A stretch of 64,000 nucleotides of DNA from NCBI RefSeq assembly GCF_018734325.1, contig NZ_CP073754.1:2418001-2482000 (forward strand), given 5' to 3'. The position numbers and the translations under genes are program-made. The notes under the pieces are model-generated. The model searched no databases and had not been told where the DNA came from. It saw nothing but the letters and a program-made list of their open reading frames with translations. Shown here in pieces: positions 26,304 through 35,954 of this stretch; the stretch's first letter is position 1, and every line of letters begins with the position of its first letter. The stretch is from Methylomonas paludis. GTDB lineage: Bacteria; Pseudomonadota; Gammaproteobacteria; Methylococcales; Methylomonadaceae.

Positions 26304-26636
26304 TTATTCTGCCAACAGCGCCGTAATAGCTGATTTGGCATTACATTGGGCGATTGCTTCGGCCAATTGTAATTCGGTCAATTTGTGTTTGATGGCGGTA
26401 GTACCATTGAAGTCAAATTCTTGATAATCCTTTTTGGCAAAGGTGACAATTTGGCATTTCTTAACCGGTTGATGCTCAAACGGTAATACTGTAGGGTTCT
26501 GACTTAAGGGTGCCGTGCCTTCCGAACTGGGCGCATAAAGCAAAAAATCACCTTTGACGGCTAGCACCGCGCGATATTGATTGACGGTGGTTAAATACAA
26601 ATAGCCTGCTTCTACCTGTTTTTCTTTTAATTTCAT
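26304..26636 (-). CDS. Hypothetical protein
   Basis: A 110-residue soluble protein with no signal or membrane segment. The N-terminal part is strand-rich (EAGYLYLTTVNQYRAVLAVKGDFLLY) and the C-terminal part helical (KLTELQLAEAIAQCNAKSAI). I do not recognise the family. It converges with the antiporter gene, with 24 bases between the stops. Confidence 0.6.
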   Translation of the reverse strand: MKLKEKQVEAGYLYLTTVNQYRAVLAVKGDFLLYAPSSEGTAPLSQNPTVLPFEHQPVKKCQIVTFAKKDYQEFDFNGTTAIKHKLTELQLAEAIAQCNAKSAITALLAE

Positions 26637-26748
26637 GTTGGTAAATTCCCTGTTTTATTTACTTTGGATCAAGCTTGATACCACTTGTTCGACTTGTAGT
26701 TTACTTGCTTCTGAACGATTTCTACACTGTACGAATAAGTCTTTAGCG

Positions 26749-27156
26749 CTACGGCTGTTTTTCCTGCTGGGCCGCCAGGATTTCCGGAAGATGAGTTTCA
26801 ATCCAGTCAGCTAGGGCTTCTACTTTCTTGGCTATTTCTTGGCCCATGGGCGTCAGGCGATATTCCACATGAGGCGGAATAACCGGATAGGCAATACGCT
26901 CCACAAAGCCGTCGCTTTCCAACCATTGCAGGGTCTGAGCCAACATTTTCTCACTAATGCCATTCACCTTGCGCCTAAGCTCACTAAACCGGTGGGTGCC
27001 GCTGATCAGTGCGACGAGTAACAGCACGCCCCAACGACTGGTGACATGATTCAATATCAGCCGAGACGGGCATTGTTCTGCAAACAAGTCCCCACGTTGC
27101 AATAGTTCTGCTATCGAGAGGGCTGGTGCCGCTTGATCTTTGATTTTTTTAGCCAT
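26749..27156 (-). CDS. HxlR-family transcriptional regulator
   Basis: This 135-residue regulator carries a winged helix (about residues 25-115). The cysteine-containing EQCPSRLILNHVTSRWGVLLLVALISG region and the sequence RFSELRRKVNGISEKMLAQTLQWLE are typical of HxlR/YtfH proteins. It is divergent from the qorB-like gene, with a palindrome between the starts. The same pairing (ytfH next to ytfG/qorB) exists in E. coli, so it probably controls that reductase in response to quinone or electrophile stress. Confidence 0.93.
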   Translation of the reverse strand: MAKKIKDQAAPALSIAELLQRGDLFAEQCPSRLILNHVTSRWGVLLLVALISGTHRFSELRRKVNGISEKMLAQTLQWLESDGFVERIAYPVIPPHVEYRLTPMGQEIAKKVEALADWIETHLPEILAAQQEKQP

Positions 27157-27173
27157 TTAACACTTACCTTGTA

Positions 27174-27198
27174 GTGCGTACTTACTATTAGTAAGCAC
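27174..27198. promoter_or_regulatory. Palindromic operator between HxlR and QorB genes
   Basis: GTGCGTACTTACTATTAGTA then AGCAC contains the dyad TACTTAC-TATTA-GTAAGCA. It lies 18 bases upstream of the regulator start and 47 bases upstream of the qorB-like start, a position suited to control of both promoters by the HxlR protein. Confidence 0.7.
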
Positions 27199-27244
27199 AT
27201 ATTGTATGCTGCCGGCCCCTATTCACCAAACCAGGACATTTAAC

Positions 27245-28096
27245 ATGATAGTCATCACCGGCGCTTCCGGCCAACTTGGCCGTTTAGTTATTAATATATT
27301 ACTTAAGTCTGTCCCTGCACATGAGATTATCGCCGCTGTGCGCAATCCACGGAAAGTGGATGATTTGGCCGCCCTTGGCGTGCAAGTTCGACAGGCTGAT
27401 TATGATCAGCCTGAAACATTGGTCAAGGCATTTCAAGGCGCTAATAAGCTGCTGTTGATTTCCTCCAACGCCGTCGGACAACGTGTGCCGCAGCATCGTG
27501 CGGTGATTGAGGCCGCAAAACAAGTCAACATCGGCCTGCTGGCTTATACCAGTATCCTCCATGCCGATCATTCTCCGCTACCGTTGGCAGTAGAGCATCA
27601 GGCAACCGAGAGCCTGATTCTGGCTTCCGGGATTCCCGCTGTTTTGCTGCGCAATGGCTGGTATTCTGAAAATTATCTGGCCAGTATTCCGGCAGCCTTA
27701 CAATATGGCGTATTACTGGGAAGTGCGGGGGATGGTCGTATCGCGTCGGCGGCTTGCGCAGATTATGCGGCGGTAGCCGCGGCGGTGTTGACCGGAACTG
27801 ATCAGGCGGGACGGATCTACGAACTGGCCGGCGATGAGTCCTATGATTTAAGCGAATTCGCGCAAGCGATTTCTCAGCAGTCCGGTAAAACGGTTGTCTA
27901 TCAAAATCTCCCGGAACCTGAATTTCGGGCGGCACTGATTGGTGCAGGTTTGCCAGAAAGCTTAGCCACACTACTTGCCGAATCGGATGTGGGGGCATCC
28001 AAAGGTGGGTTATTTGATAACAGCCGCCAATTAAGCCAATTGATTGGCCGCCCGACGCTACCGATTGCGGTGCAGATAAAGACTGTGCTCCAATAG
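27245..28096 (+). CDS. qorB: NAD(P)H:quinone oxidoreductase type 2, NmrA-like SDR
   Basis: This 283-residue atypical short-chain dehydrogenase opens with the nucleotide-binding motif MIVITGASGQLGRLV (Gly-x-x-Gly-x-x-Gly). It continues with AAVRNPRKVDDLAALGVQVRQADYDQPETL and VLLRNGWYSENYL, as in QorB/YtfG. QorB reduces quinones by two electrons using NADPH. The ATG at 27245 is chosen because the nucleotide-binding strand starts there; an upstream ATG at 27206 would add 13 residues. A hairpin with a TTCG loop follows the gene. Confidence 0.88.
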   Translation: MIVITGASGQLGRLVINILLKSVPAHEIIAAVRNPRKVDDLAALGVQVRQADYDQPETLVKAFQGANKLLLISSNAVGQRVPQHRAVIEAAKQVNIGLLAYTSILHADHSPLPLAVEHQATESLILASGIPAVLLRNGWYSENYLASIPAALQYGVLLGSAGDGRIASAACADYAAVAAAVLTGTDQAGRIYELAGDESYDLSEFAQAISQQSGKTVVYQNLPEPEFRAALIGAGLPESLATLLAESDVGASKGGLFDNSRQLSQLIGRPTLPIAVQIKTVLQ

Positions 28097-28124
28097 TGAT
28101 AGGATGTTCTCCAGATATGACATT

Positions 28125-28156
28125 CAACCCACAGGCACTTCGGTGCCTGTGGGTTG
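28125..28156 (+). terminator. Strong hairpin with TTCG loop
   Basis: CAACCCACAGGCAC and GTGCCTGTGGGTTG form a 14-bp perfect stem closed by a TTCG tetraloop. It lies 28 bases after the qorB stop. A T-run is lacking, so it may act as a terminator or as an mRNA 3'-end stabiliser. Confidence 0.75.
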
Positions 28157-28448
28157 AATATTGACCAGAATGGGGGCTATCTGAATTGAACGGGGGAAAC
28201 CAAGCCTGATAAATCTTCGGCTAAACCAATAGTTGACTCCGGTTCAAAAAAATTTATGATATCTCATCGTCACAATTTATCCATTAAGCAGGATTTAATG
28301 GGTTTTTTAGCGCGTCAATCCATCTCTAAACCCGCAGACAATCTTTCAAACGCCCTTGATTAAATACCTAAGGCTTAAGCTTAGATTAGCTGAGCAGCGC
28401 AGCGCAAATTATCAACTGAACCGTTTGTTGGCTCTTGCAGGCCACAAC
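28157..28448. other. Intergenic region before murI, nothing recognised
   Basis: About 290 bases without a supportable gene, RNA or repeat. CAGG at about 28438 is a weak ribosome binding site for murI. Confidence 0.4.
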
Positions 28449-29267
28449 ATGTTTGATATCGAAACTGTTTCCGCGCCAATTGGCGTCTACGATTCTGGCA
28501 TTGGCGGGCTGTCGGTGTTGCGGGCGCTGCGTGAGAAGTTGCCTGGTGAGTCTTTTATTTATGTGGCGGATAATGCCTATGCCCCCTATGGGGACAAATC
28601 ACCTGCTTTTATTGAATCCCGTGCAGAACAAATCAGCCATTTTTTGGTTGAGCACGGCGCGAAAGCGCTGGTACTGGCCTGCAATACCGCCAGTGTGGTT
28701 GCCGCACATCATTTGCGCCGGCTGCATGTACTGCCTATCGTGGCGATGGAACCGGCGATCAAACCGGCTACTCAAATCACCCAGTCCAAGGTGGTACTGG
28801 TAATGGCCACTACCAACACCATACAAAGTCAATCGGTGGCTCGGCTTTGCCGGGCTTACGCCAAGGATGTAAAAGTGATTCTGCAACCGTGCCCAGGATT
28901 GGCGGATCAGGTGGAACGCGGCCAGTTCCAGACGGATTTGACCAGACGCTTATTGACAGAATTTATCCAGCCGGGCATCGCCGTCGGCGCAGATACGATT
29001 GTGTTGGGCTGTACGCATTATGCTTTTCTTGCCCAGGAAATTGCTTCGATTGCCGGTGCGGCTGTCACTGTGCTGGAGCCTTCGGACGCCATCGCCCGCC
29101 AGCTTGCCAGGGTGCTGCCGCACCCATCAAAACCACGGCAGCCGGCTGCGGCTACCACTTATTACACGTCTGGATCAGCGGTGGATCTACACGCTTTTCT
29201 GGCTTCGATTGGTGAAGCGGCACAACCTGTTTATGAGCTGCCGGCCGATAGTGTCGTGGCGTTATGA
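28449..29267 (+). CDS. murI: Glutamate racemase
   Basis: This 272-residue enzyme converts L- to D-glutamate for peptidoglycan. It shows the family motifs GVYDSGIGGLSVLRAL at the N terminus, the first catalytic cysteine in LVLACNTASV (about residue 80) and the second in IVLGCTHYAFL (about residue 190), plus YVADNAYAPYG. The ATG at 28449 is chosen because the conserved core starts about 10 residues later; an in-frame ATG at 28356 would add 31 unrelated residues. It stands alone. Confidence 0.93.
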   Translation: MFDIETVSAPIGVYDSGIGGLSVLRALREKLPGESFIYVADNAYAPYGDKSPAFIESRAEQISHFLVEHGAKALVLACNTASVVAAHHLRRLHVLPIVAMEPAIKPATQITQSKVVLVMATTNTIQSQSVARLCRAYAKDVKVILQPCPGLADQVERGQFQTDLTRRLLTEFIQPGIAVGADTIVLGCTHYAFLAQEIASIAGAAVTVLEPSDAIARQLARVLPHPSKPRQPAAATTYYTSGSAVDLHAFLASIGEAAQPVYELPADSVVAL

Positions 29268-29567
29268 AACGATTTTCAGTGAGTCGCTATTTTTGCGAAA
29301 GCTTGTTTAGGGGCATCCCAGCCCCAACAAGCGGCAAAAATTACGCGACCGCTAATGCCTCCGGCGGCCCCGATTCGTCCTCCTCACCTCGTTCCGACCC
29401 AACAAGGGGATCGGAACTTCGGCTCCAAGTGACTTGACGGCGTTTCGCGATGCCTTGCAGGTTTTCTCCGCTTCGCTTCGAAAACCCGCCCGGCGCTACG
29501 CCTATCGGGGACTAAAAATCTTCGCTCCACTTACGTTCCGCTTCCAAGATTTTCAGCGAATGGAGCC
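29268..29567. repeat. Hairpin-rich GC segment between murI and RNase T2 gene
   Basis: Several inverted repeats follow each other: GCTTGTTTAGGGGC with GCCCCAACAAGC, flanked by TTTTTGC/GCAAAAA (29291-29340), a good terminator for murI; GGTTTTC/GAAAACC (about 29460-29487); and AAAATCTT/AAGATTTT (about 29515-29551). Short CGCTTCG motifs recur. No gene is visible. Confidence 0.5.
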
Positions 29568-30224
29568 ATGCTGGCTGTATTTTTAGGGCTGCTGGGTATA
29601 GCCGGGGCGAAAACAGCGCATCATGGCGGCAGAGCCGCAGCGGATTTTGATTACTATGTGCTGGCCTTGTCCTGGTCGCCGGCGTTTTGTACCGGCGCCG
29701 CAGGTCAGCAAGCCGGCAAAGCTGAGCAATGCCATAAAGCTTTGGGTTTTGTGGTGCACGGTCTTTGGCCGCAATTTAATAACGGGAAATGGCCGCACGA
29801 CTGCAAACTGAAAGGCCGCAAGGAGGTGCCGGCTGAGCTGGCGGCGCTGGTGTTGAATACCGAGCTGCCGATGCCGCCGGGTGATCCGGCTTTGTTAAGC
29901 CATGAATGGACTAAGCATGGCACTTGCAGTGGTCTGGATCAGCAAGCGTATTTCAGCACCATCAGGGCAGCGGCGGCCCAGGTGAAAATTCCGCCTGAGC
30001 TGCAACAGCCTGGCTTGCCGGTGACCATGGATTTTAGCGCTATTGTGGATAGCTTTGCAGCCGTGAACCCTGGACTGGCTGCCGAGATGCTGGATGCACA
30101 TGCCGATGCCAAAGGCAATGTAACGGAAATCCACATTTGTTTTAGCAAGGCGTTAAGTTTCCAGACCTGTGTGGGTTCAACCAATCAGGATAGCGGCGGT
30201 CAATTTTTACCTGTTAGCCAATAA
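29568..30224 (+). CDS. Ribonuclease T2-family protein
   Basis: This 218-residue secreted endoribonuclease has a short N-terminal hydrophobic segment (MLAVFLGLLGIAGAKTA). It then shows both conserved active-site segments: GFVVHGLWPQF (CAS I, catalytic His at about 59) and LLSHEWTKHGTC (CAS II, His/Glu/His at about 106-112). ALSWSPAFC near the start also fits the family. It would degrade RNA in the periplasm, as E. coli RNase I does. The signal peptide lacks the usual basic N terminus; an upstream start in the hairpin-rich region cannot be excluded. GGAG lies 6 bases before the ATG. Confidence 0.9.
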   Translation: MLAVFLGLLGIAGAKTAHHGGRAAADFDYYVLALSWSPAFCTGAAGQQAGKAEQCHKALGFVVHGLWPQFNNGKWPHDCKLKGRKEVPAELAALVLNTELPMPPGDPALLSHEWTKHGTCSGLDQQAYFSTIRAAAAQVKIPPELQQPGLPVTMDFSAIVDSFAAVNPGLAAEMLDAHADAKGNVTEIHICFSKALSFQTCVGSTNQDSGGQFLPVSQ

Positions 30225-30248
30225 GCCGCTGCCTCCGCTAAGACAGGC

Positions 30249-31232
30249 TTAATTTGTCCGGCTGTCTAGTACTGCTTGGTCATTTTCTGCCGATTGGGCG
30301 TTATTTTGGGCATAGGCAGGGCGTTGGTAGAGGGCAACCGGTATGCCAGTGGGATTTTTCAAGCTGTTTTGCAGCAGCGCACTATTGATGACCGGCATTT
30401 TACCGGCGTTGGCCTGTTCAAGCAGTTTCAAGGCAGAATGCAGCCGCTCCTCATAGCTGGCCGGGGTTTCTTCCAGCGCCGGATAGACTTCCATATACAG
30501 TGTGTCATGATGCCAGCCGACTTTGATCGGCTGATTGACGATGTTTACCGGGGTACCGGCTTTGATCAGCGGAAAAAACTGTTCGATATCGCTTGGGTAC
30601 ATGCGAATACAGCCGTGACTGACGCGCATGCCCACCCCATTGGTTTTATTGGTGCTGTGAATAAGATAGCCGGGGATGCCTAAGCGGAAGGCAAATAAGC
30701 CCAGTGGGTTATTTGGCCCTGGCGGATAGTAGGGTTTTAACACATCACCATCGGCCAGATGCTCGGCAATAATGGATTTGGGCGGTGTCCAGGATGGGTT
30801 TTTGGTTTTACCGGTAATACTGGTTTTACCTAACGGGGTTTTCCAGTCGTCTTCCCGGCCAATGCCGATAGAATGGATAATCACTTTGCCGGCATCTGCG
30901 TAAAAGTAAATCCGCATTTCCGGCAGATTAACAATGACACCTTGCCTGGGCGCATTGGGCAACAAAAAGGTGCTGGGTATCCTGACCTGGGTGCCCTCAC
31001 CCGGTAGCCAGCGGTCAACCTGAGGATTGGCCAGCACAATTTCGTCCTGGCCGATTAGCTGGTTGACCGCGATGTCGATCAGGGTGTCTTCCTGTTTGGC
31101 GGTGACGTATTTGGCCTGAGCAGGCGGATTACCGATCAGGCTGTCGCCGGCATTCTTGGGTGGCGCCAACGTCAAGGCAGAGACGGTTGTACTGGCTGTC
31201 AGCAGCAATATCACTAATAATCGGGCTTTCAT
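30249..31232 (-). CDS. L,D-transpeptidase (YkuD/ErfK-YbiS family) with LysM-like domain
   Basis: This 327-residue exported protein has a signal peptide (about residues 1-19), a LysM-type segment (about 42-90; YVTAKQEDTLIDIAVNQLIG) and a YkuD catalytic domain (about 97-235). The catalytic motif is H-S-T-N followed by SHGCIRMYPSDIE, with the active-site cysteine at about residue 208. It cross-links peptidoglycan or attaches proteins to it. The C terminus (about 250-327) is an extra tail. Convergent with the RNase T2 gene. Confidence 0.92.
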   Translation of the reverse strand: MKARLLVILLLTASTTVSALTLAPPKNAGDSLIGNPPAQAKYVTAKQEDTLIDIAVNQLIGQDEIVLANPQVDRWLPGEGTQVRIPSTFLLPNAPRQGVIVNLPEMRIYFYADAGKVIIHSIGIGREDDWKTPLGKTSITGKTKNPSWTPPKSIIAEHLADGDVLKPYYPPGPNNPLGLFAFRLGIPGYLIHSTNKTNGVGMRVSHGCIRMYPSDIEQFFPLIKAGTPVNIVNQPIKVGWHHDTLYMEVYPALEETPASYEERLHSALKLLEQANAGKMPVINSALLQNSLKNPTGIPVALYQRPAYAQNNAQSAENDQAVLDSRTN

Positions 31233-31265
31233 CGGGAAGTATCTTTGTATGAGTTGGCAAATTCG

Positions 31266-31386
31266 TATTTACTCAGTGTAACCGCATACCTTCACAAGCA
31301 CTTAGCTGCAAATGATGCGCCGCTCTGCGTTTAGCATCCTACAACTGTCTGTTTTTTTAAAGGGAAATATTGATGCTGAGTAGTTG
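31266..31386. mobile_element. MITE-like element, copy B
   Basis: The left end TATTTACTCAGTGTAACC and right end ATGCTGAGTAGTTG are imperfect inverted repeats. The core TTAGCTGCAAATGATGCGCC, GCTCTGCGTTTAGCATCCTA and CAACTG matches the other copies. It lies between the L,D-transpeptidase and ilvD genes, which are divergent. Confidence 0.7.
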
Positions 31387-31515
31387 AGCAGATTCTAACA
31401 TAGAAGCTGGCTGACGAAACCGCGCCGCATAGACTGGGACGCATCTCTCTGGAGCAAGCTGGGCGATTAGAGTAAAATGACAGGCTTTCCGCTTTTATTG
31501 TCATTAAGGTATCTC

Positions 31516-33369
31516 ATGCCACAATATCGTTCCCGCACCACTACCCAAGGCCGTAACATGGCTGGGGCAAGAGCCCTTTGGCGTGCCACTGGCATGAAAG
31601 AAGGGGATTTCGATAAACCCATCATTGCGATAGCCAACTCGTTTACGCAATTTGTACCCGGCCATGTGCATTTAAAAGACATGGGTCAATTAGTGGCGCG
31701 CGAAATTGAAAAAGTCGGCGGTGTGGCTAAAGAATTTAATACTATTGCTGTCGATGACGGCATTGCCATGGGTCATAGCGGCATGCTGTATTCGCTACCC
31801 AGCCGAGACCTGATTGCCGACAGTGTGGAATATATGGTTAACGCCCACTGTGCCGATGCCTTGGTCTGTATTTCCAATTGCGACAAAATCACGCCGGGCA
31901 TGTTGATGGCAGCCTTACGCCTGAATATTCCGGTGGTGTTTGTGTCTGGCGGGCCGATGGAAGCCGGTAAGGTGAATTGGCAGGGTAAAACCCGCGCTCT
32001 GGATTTGGTGGATGCCATGGTGGAAGCCGCTGATGACAAGATCAGCGATGAGCAGGTGGCGGCTGTTGAGCGTTCCGCCTGCCCTACCTGCGGTTCCTGT
32101 TCGGGCATGTTTACTGCCAATTCCATGAACTGTCTGACCGAAGCGCTGGGTTTGTCCTTACCCGGCAATGGTTCGCTGGTTGCCACTCATGCCGACCGGG
32201 AACAGTTGTTTTTACGTGCCGGTCGCCGTATTGTGGAACTGGCCAAACGCTATTATGAACAGGATGATGCCTCGGTACTGCCGCGCAGCATTGCTTCATT
32301 TGAGGCGTTTCAAAACGCCATGAGTCTGGATGTGGCGATGGGCGGCTCTACTAATACGGTATTGCATCTTTTGGCCGCCGCCTATGAAGCCGGTGTCAAT
32401 TTCGGCATGGCTGATATTGATGCCATTTCCCGCCGTGTACCCTGTTTATCCAAAGTGGCACCGGCCACCCAAAAATATCACATGGAAGACGTGCATCGCG
32501 CCGGTGGTGTGATGGGGATTTTGGGCGAACTGGATCGCGCCGGCCTGATCAATCGCGATGTGCCTACTGTGTATGCCGACAGCATGGCTGCCGCGCTTGA
32601 TGAGTGGGATATTGTCCGCACTGAGGATGAGACGGTAACCACTTTCTACCGGGCGGCACCGGGCGGCATTGCCACTACGGTGGCTTTCTCGCAAGCCATG
32701 CGCTATCCAAGCCTGGATGACGACCGTGCCGAGGGTTGTATCCGCAACAAAGCCCATGCCTATTCGCAAGATGGCGGTTTGGCAGTGTTGTACGGCAATA
32801 TTGCCTTGGAAGGCTGTATTGTTAAAACCGCCGGCGTGGATGACAGCGCGCTGAAGTTTACCGGTCGCGCCCGCATTTTTGAAAGCCAGGATGCGGCTGT
32901 TGCCGGTATTTTGAGTGACAAAATCGTGGCCGGCGATATTGTGGTGATTCGTTATGAAGGCCCCAAAGGCGGGCCGGGTATGCAGGAAATGCTGTATCCG
33001 ACCAGTTATCTTAAGTCCAAAGGCTTAGGCAAGGTGTGTGCTTTATTAACTGATGGCCGTTTTTCTGGCGGAACGTCGGGGCTTTCCATCGGCCATGCCT
33101 CTCCAGAAGCGGCTGAGGGCGGCGCGATTGGTTTGGTAGAAGAAAACGACACCATTGAAATTGATATTCCTAACCGGACAATTCATTTGGCTGTGTCTGC
33201 TGAGACTTTGCAAAGCCGCCGCGCAGCAATGGAAGCCAAAGGCGCATCGGCCTGGAAACCGGTCAATCGGGACAGAACTGTTTCCGCTGCCTTGCGGGCT
33301 TATGCCGCCATGACCACTTCAGCCTCTAAAGGCGCGATCAGAGACGTATCACAAGTGGAAAGAAAGTAA
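31516..33369 (+). CDS. ilvD: Dihydroxy-acid dehydratase
   Basis: This 617-residue Fe-S enzyme makes 2-keto acids in branched-chain amino acid synthesis. Cluster-related cysteines are in [12 protein letters not shown] and [20 protein letters not shown]; the C-terminal [20 protein letters not shown] motif is also present. [20 protein letters not shown] is the standard start, with AAGG 6 bases before the ATG at 31516. An upstream ATG at 31477 would add 13 residues. The length fits the family (about 610-620). A hairpin follows at 33386-33420. Confidence 0.97.
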   Translation: MPQYRSRTTTQGRNMAGARALWRATGMKEGDFDKPIIAIANSFTQFVPGHVHLKDMGQLVAREIEKVGGVAKEFNTIAVDDGIAMGHSGMLYSLPSRDLIADSVEYMVNAHCADALVCISNCDKITPGMLMAALRLNIPVVFVSGGPMEAGKVNWQGKTRALDLVDAMVEAADDKISDEQVAAVERSACPTCGSCSGMFTANSMNCLTEALGLSLPGNGSLVATHADREQLFLRAGRRIVELAKRYYEQDDASVLPRSIASFEAFQNAMSLDVAMGGSTNTVLHLLAAAYEAGVNFGMADIDAISRRVPCLSKVAPATQKYHMEDVHRAGGVMGILGELDRAGLINRDVPTVYADSMAAALDEWDIVRTEDETVTTFYRAAPGGIATTVAFSQAMRYPSLDDDRAEGCIRNKAHAYSQDGGLAVLYGNIALEGCIVKTAGVDDSALKFTGRARIFESQDAAVAGILSDKIVAGDIVVIRYEGPKGGPGMQEMLYPTSYLKSKGLGKVCALLTDGRFSGGTSGLSIGHASPEAAEGGAIGLVEENDTIEIDIPNRTIHLAVSAETLQSRRAAMEAKGASAWKPVNRDRTVSAALRAYAAMTTSASKGAIRDVSQVERK

Positions 33370-33385
33370 GACCAATCCAGTGTAT

Positions 33386-33420
33386 CGCCCAAACATCCGC
33401 GAGTTGCGGGTGTTTGGGCG
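33386..33420 (+). terminator. Hairpin behind ilvD
   Basis: CGCCCAAACATCCGC and GCGGGTGTTTGGGCG form a long stem around a 5-base loop, 16 bases after the ilvD stop. The downstream sequence has few consecutive T residues. Confidence 0.75.
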
Positions 33421-33529
33421 CATGTCATATTCTTCATCTGTGCTTAATTTTAGTAGCATTTTACCTTAAGCAAGTCCCACCAAAACGACACTAAAGCGCT
33501 GAAGGCCCTACTATCATGCTGTAATATTA

Positions 33530-33707
33530 CAGGGCAATCGCGCTTAAAAACACTTTAAAATAGATTTTAGATCAGGCATGTTGCGCTAAATCTGATCAGG
33601 TCGGAAAAAACACCTAAGGTCGACGTCAAAATTAAGCGATTAAAGGCCGGATGGAATAACGATTTCTTGCTGAAAATCCTCGGAGTAATTTAAGCGCGAT
33701 TGCCCTG
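33530..33707. mobile_element. 178-bp non-coding element with 19-bp perfect terminal inverted repeats
   Basis: CAGGGCAATCGCGCTTAAA (33530-33548) is an exact reverse complement of 33689-33707. The interior has no reading frame. A clear target duplication could not be seen. This has the structure of a MITE; a transposase that would recognise these ends is not in the window. Confidence 0.75.
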
Positions 33708-33751
33708 AGCGAATAGTTACACCTGGAGTAAGCTTTAATAGAACGTAGGGG

Positions 33752-35725
33752 CTATGGGGTTAATATCTGGGCATTAGTGGGCTGGCCCAGACCAAAAATG
33801 GCTAACTGCCGATAACTGGCCACAAACACATGACCGTTGGCAATCAAGGGCACGATATTAGGATTGGCGTTGGTGGACGGCCAATAACCAGCGGGTAATT
33901 GATTAACCAAAGTATTACCATTAAGGGCATCGAAAGCGCTTAATGTCACCAGCAATTGCTGGCTGGGATCATCAAGACCCGGCCTGCCGACTGCCCAGAT
34001 TATATGGGAATCTTTAGTGGTGCCATTGGAACTCACCATCGTAAAAAAACCGCCGTCATGAGTAGAATTGGGGCTCTGCACATTGGCAAACGTGGTGTTT
34101 TGCAACGTTAAAACCGGTTTGCCTTTAGAGGCAGTCTGTAATTCCCAGACTTCGGGAGCTGTGCCACCACTACTGACAATCCGGCTAATTCCATCATGCC
34201 CCACAAAATACGAGGGGCCACACCAGCACTCCCCAATACTATTGGCAGCGCCAAGATTACTGCTATAGGCAGTATTGGATTTACCGCCCAGGGCATCACG
34301 GTTCAATAAAAACATATTGCCGTCTTTACCTGCCGCCACCGCCAAACGTGGATGTGAACCTTTTTGATCGGGTAACAACATAACACCACCCGAGCCAAAA
34401 TCCAGATCATCCGCATCCAGCGTAGCCTGGTTTTGGGGGGTAAACCAGCCCTTAATCTTGGTTAAATTGGCGGACACTTTAACTACACTTTCCTGCAAAT
34501 TGGTGGGCGGGGCATAAGAATTTAGATCAGAATTGCCGGTGATAAAATAAACATTTCCTTGAGCATCGGCCGCCGGCCCAAAGCCGGACATCCAGATCGA
34601 TGATAAATAACAAGGGAAGTAAAAACTACATTGGCTGGATTTACTGGTCAGGGCATTGGTTAACAGACTAACCGGCAAAGGCTTTAGGGTTTTGGCATTC
34701 CAGCCTAACAACCAGCCACGGGACTGATCATTTGCCTCGTCGCAAAAACTGGCAAAACCTGCATAAATATTGCCATTTACATGCAATAAGGCCGCACGCT
34801 GGCGTTGCACATTGGCATTAAATGAGATCGAATTGCCCCCAGTAAGCTTGGCTTTGCCAGATACCAATTGAGCCGGCAGCTTTTCCTGCAGGGTTTTCAA
34901 ATCCAAAGCATGTAAATAATAATTAGCCGCGTTATTCTGGTAATGATAGGTAATGACATACAGCGTTTCAGAAGTATGATCTATCACTGGAGTTGAATTG
35001 ATACCCACTTGCTCGCTGTTATTGACACAATTCTCAGGCAAAACTTCTTCACTGACTGGTGGGCCAAGTACCGGACTGAGATTAGTGGCGCTACTGCCAA
35101 GCTGCAACTGGGAAATCAGTACCGCGCCGGTATTGGCGTCGATTGCATAAACGGAATTATTTTCAGAAACGACATAGACAATATCATGGTTTTTTTTGTC
35201 AGCAGCAATCAGTTGGTTACTGACTAACAGCGGCTGAGCATCAATTTGCTCATCCAACAGTACGGTATGCAGCAAATTAAAATTGGCTTTAACTCTGCTG
35301 GGGGTCAAGACTAACTCGTGTTGATTCCAGCCGGTTCTTAACACATCTTGATGATAGGTGGTCTGATGAATTTTTTTGCTGGCCGGGGTAATGGGCACGC
35401 AATTGACTAGAATATCGCTGACATTGGCACCAGTTATCTGGCCGCTGCCATTTTGTATCCAGCAATTCTGATTGGCCGGTTGGGATTTAATGGTAACGTT
35501 ATAAGTAGCGGAATTGGCGAGACCGGCATGAAACACAAAGTTGCCATTGCCGCTCGATATAGAGGACGAGCTATTATTCAACAGGGTGATTTTAGTTGCC
35601 GCAGTTAGACCGGTAATACTACCACCGATGGTAAATACTAGGCTTTGGGTGGCGGCTTGGACTGTGAAGTTGATTAAAGCGTAGAGCGCAAATAAAACAT
35701 TTAAAATCAACCTAGAGTTTGTCAT
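33752..35725 (-). CDS. Secreted PQQ-like beta-propeller protein
   Basis: This 657-residue exported protein has a signal peptide (about residues 1-24, ending VQAAT) and a small N-terminal beta-sandwich-like domain with two cysteines (about 25-110; GGSITGLTAATKITLLNN, ILVNC). A large propeller follows with blades of the PQQ-like type (VYVVSENNSVYAIDANTGAVL, NVYFITGNSD, MFLLNRDALGG). Paired-cysteine segments (SQCSFYFPCYLSS, GECWCGPS) suggest disulfides. No catalytic residues of PQQ dehydrogenases are recognised, so a binding or structural role is as likely as an enzymatic one. Confidence 0.8.
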   Translation of the reverse strand: MTNSRLILNVLFALYALINFTVQAATQSLVFTIGGSITGLTAATKITLLNNSSSSISSGNGNFVFHAGLANSATYNVTIKSQPANQNCWIQNGSGQITGANVSDILVNCVPITPASKKIHQTTYHQDVLRTGWNQHELVLTPSRVKANFNLLHTVLLDEQIDAQPLLVSNQLIAADKKNHDIVYVVSENNSVYAIDANTGAVLISQLQLGSSATNLSPVLGPPVSEEVLPENCVNNSEQVGINSTPVIDHTSETLYVITYHYQNNAANYYLHALDLKTLQEKLPAQLVSGKAKLTGGNSISFNANVQRQRAALLHVNGNIYAGFASFCDEANDQSRGWLLGWNAKTLKPLPVSLLTNALTSKSSQCSFYFPCYLSSIWMSGFGPAADAQGNVYFITGNSDLNSYAPPTNLQESVVKVSANLTKIKGWFTPQNQATLDADDLDFGSGGVMLLPDQKGSHPRLAVAAGKDGNMFLLNRDALGGKSNTAYSSNLGAANSIGECWCGPSYFVGHDGISRIVSSGGTAPEVWELQTASKGKPVLTLQNTTFANVQSPNSTHDGGFFTMVSSNGTTKDSHIIWAVGRPGLDDPSQQLLVTLSAFDALNGNTLVNQLPAGYWPSTNANPNIVPLIANGHVFVASYRQLAIFGLGQPTNAQILTP

Positions 35726-35954
35726 TTTTTCGATAATTTTGCTGTTACCTTTTTGTTTTCAAGCTTAACATAAAATTTTTGGCCATCAACTATGTTTTTA
35801 GGCTGATGACAGGAAACTGAGTGAATACTAAGTTTGCGGCGGGAGTAGCTGGCATAGACATCAAAAAACACACTTGACGCCATCAAATGAGCGGTAGTAG
35901 TTCAAACCTAATCTGACAGTTACTGATTTTTTAGAAGTGTCTGTCCGGTTAAAT

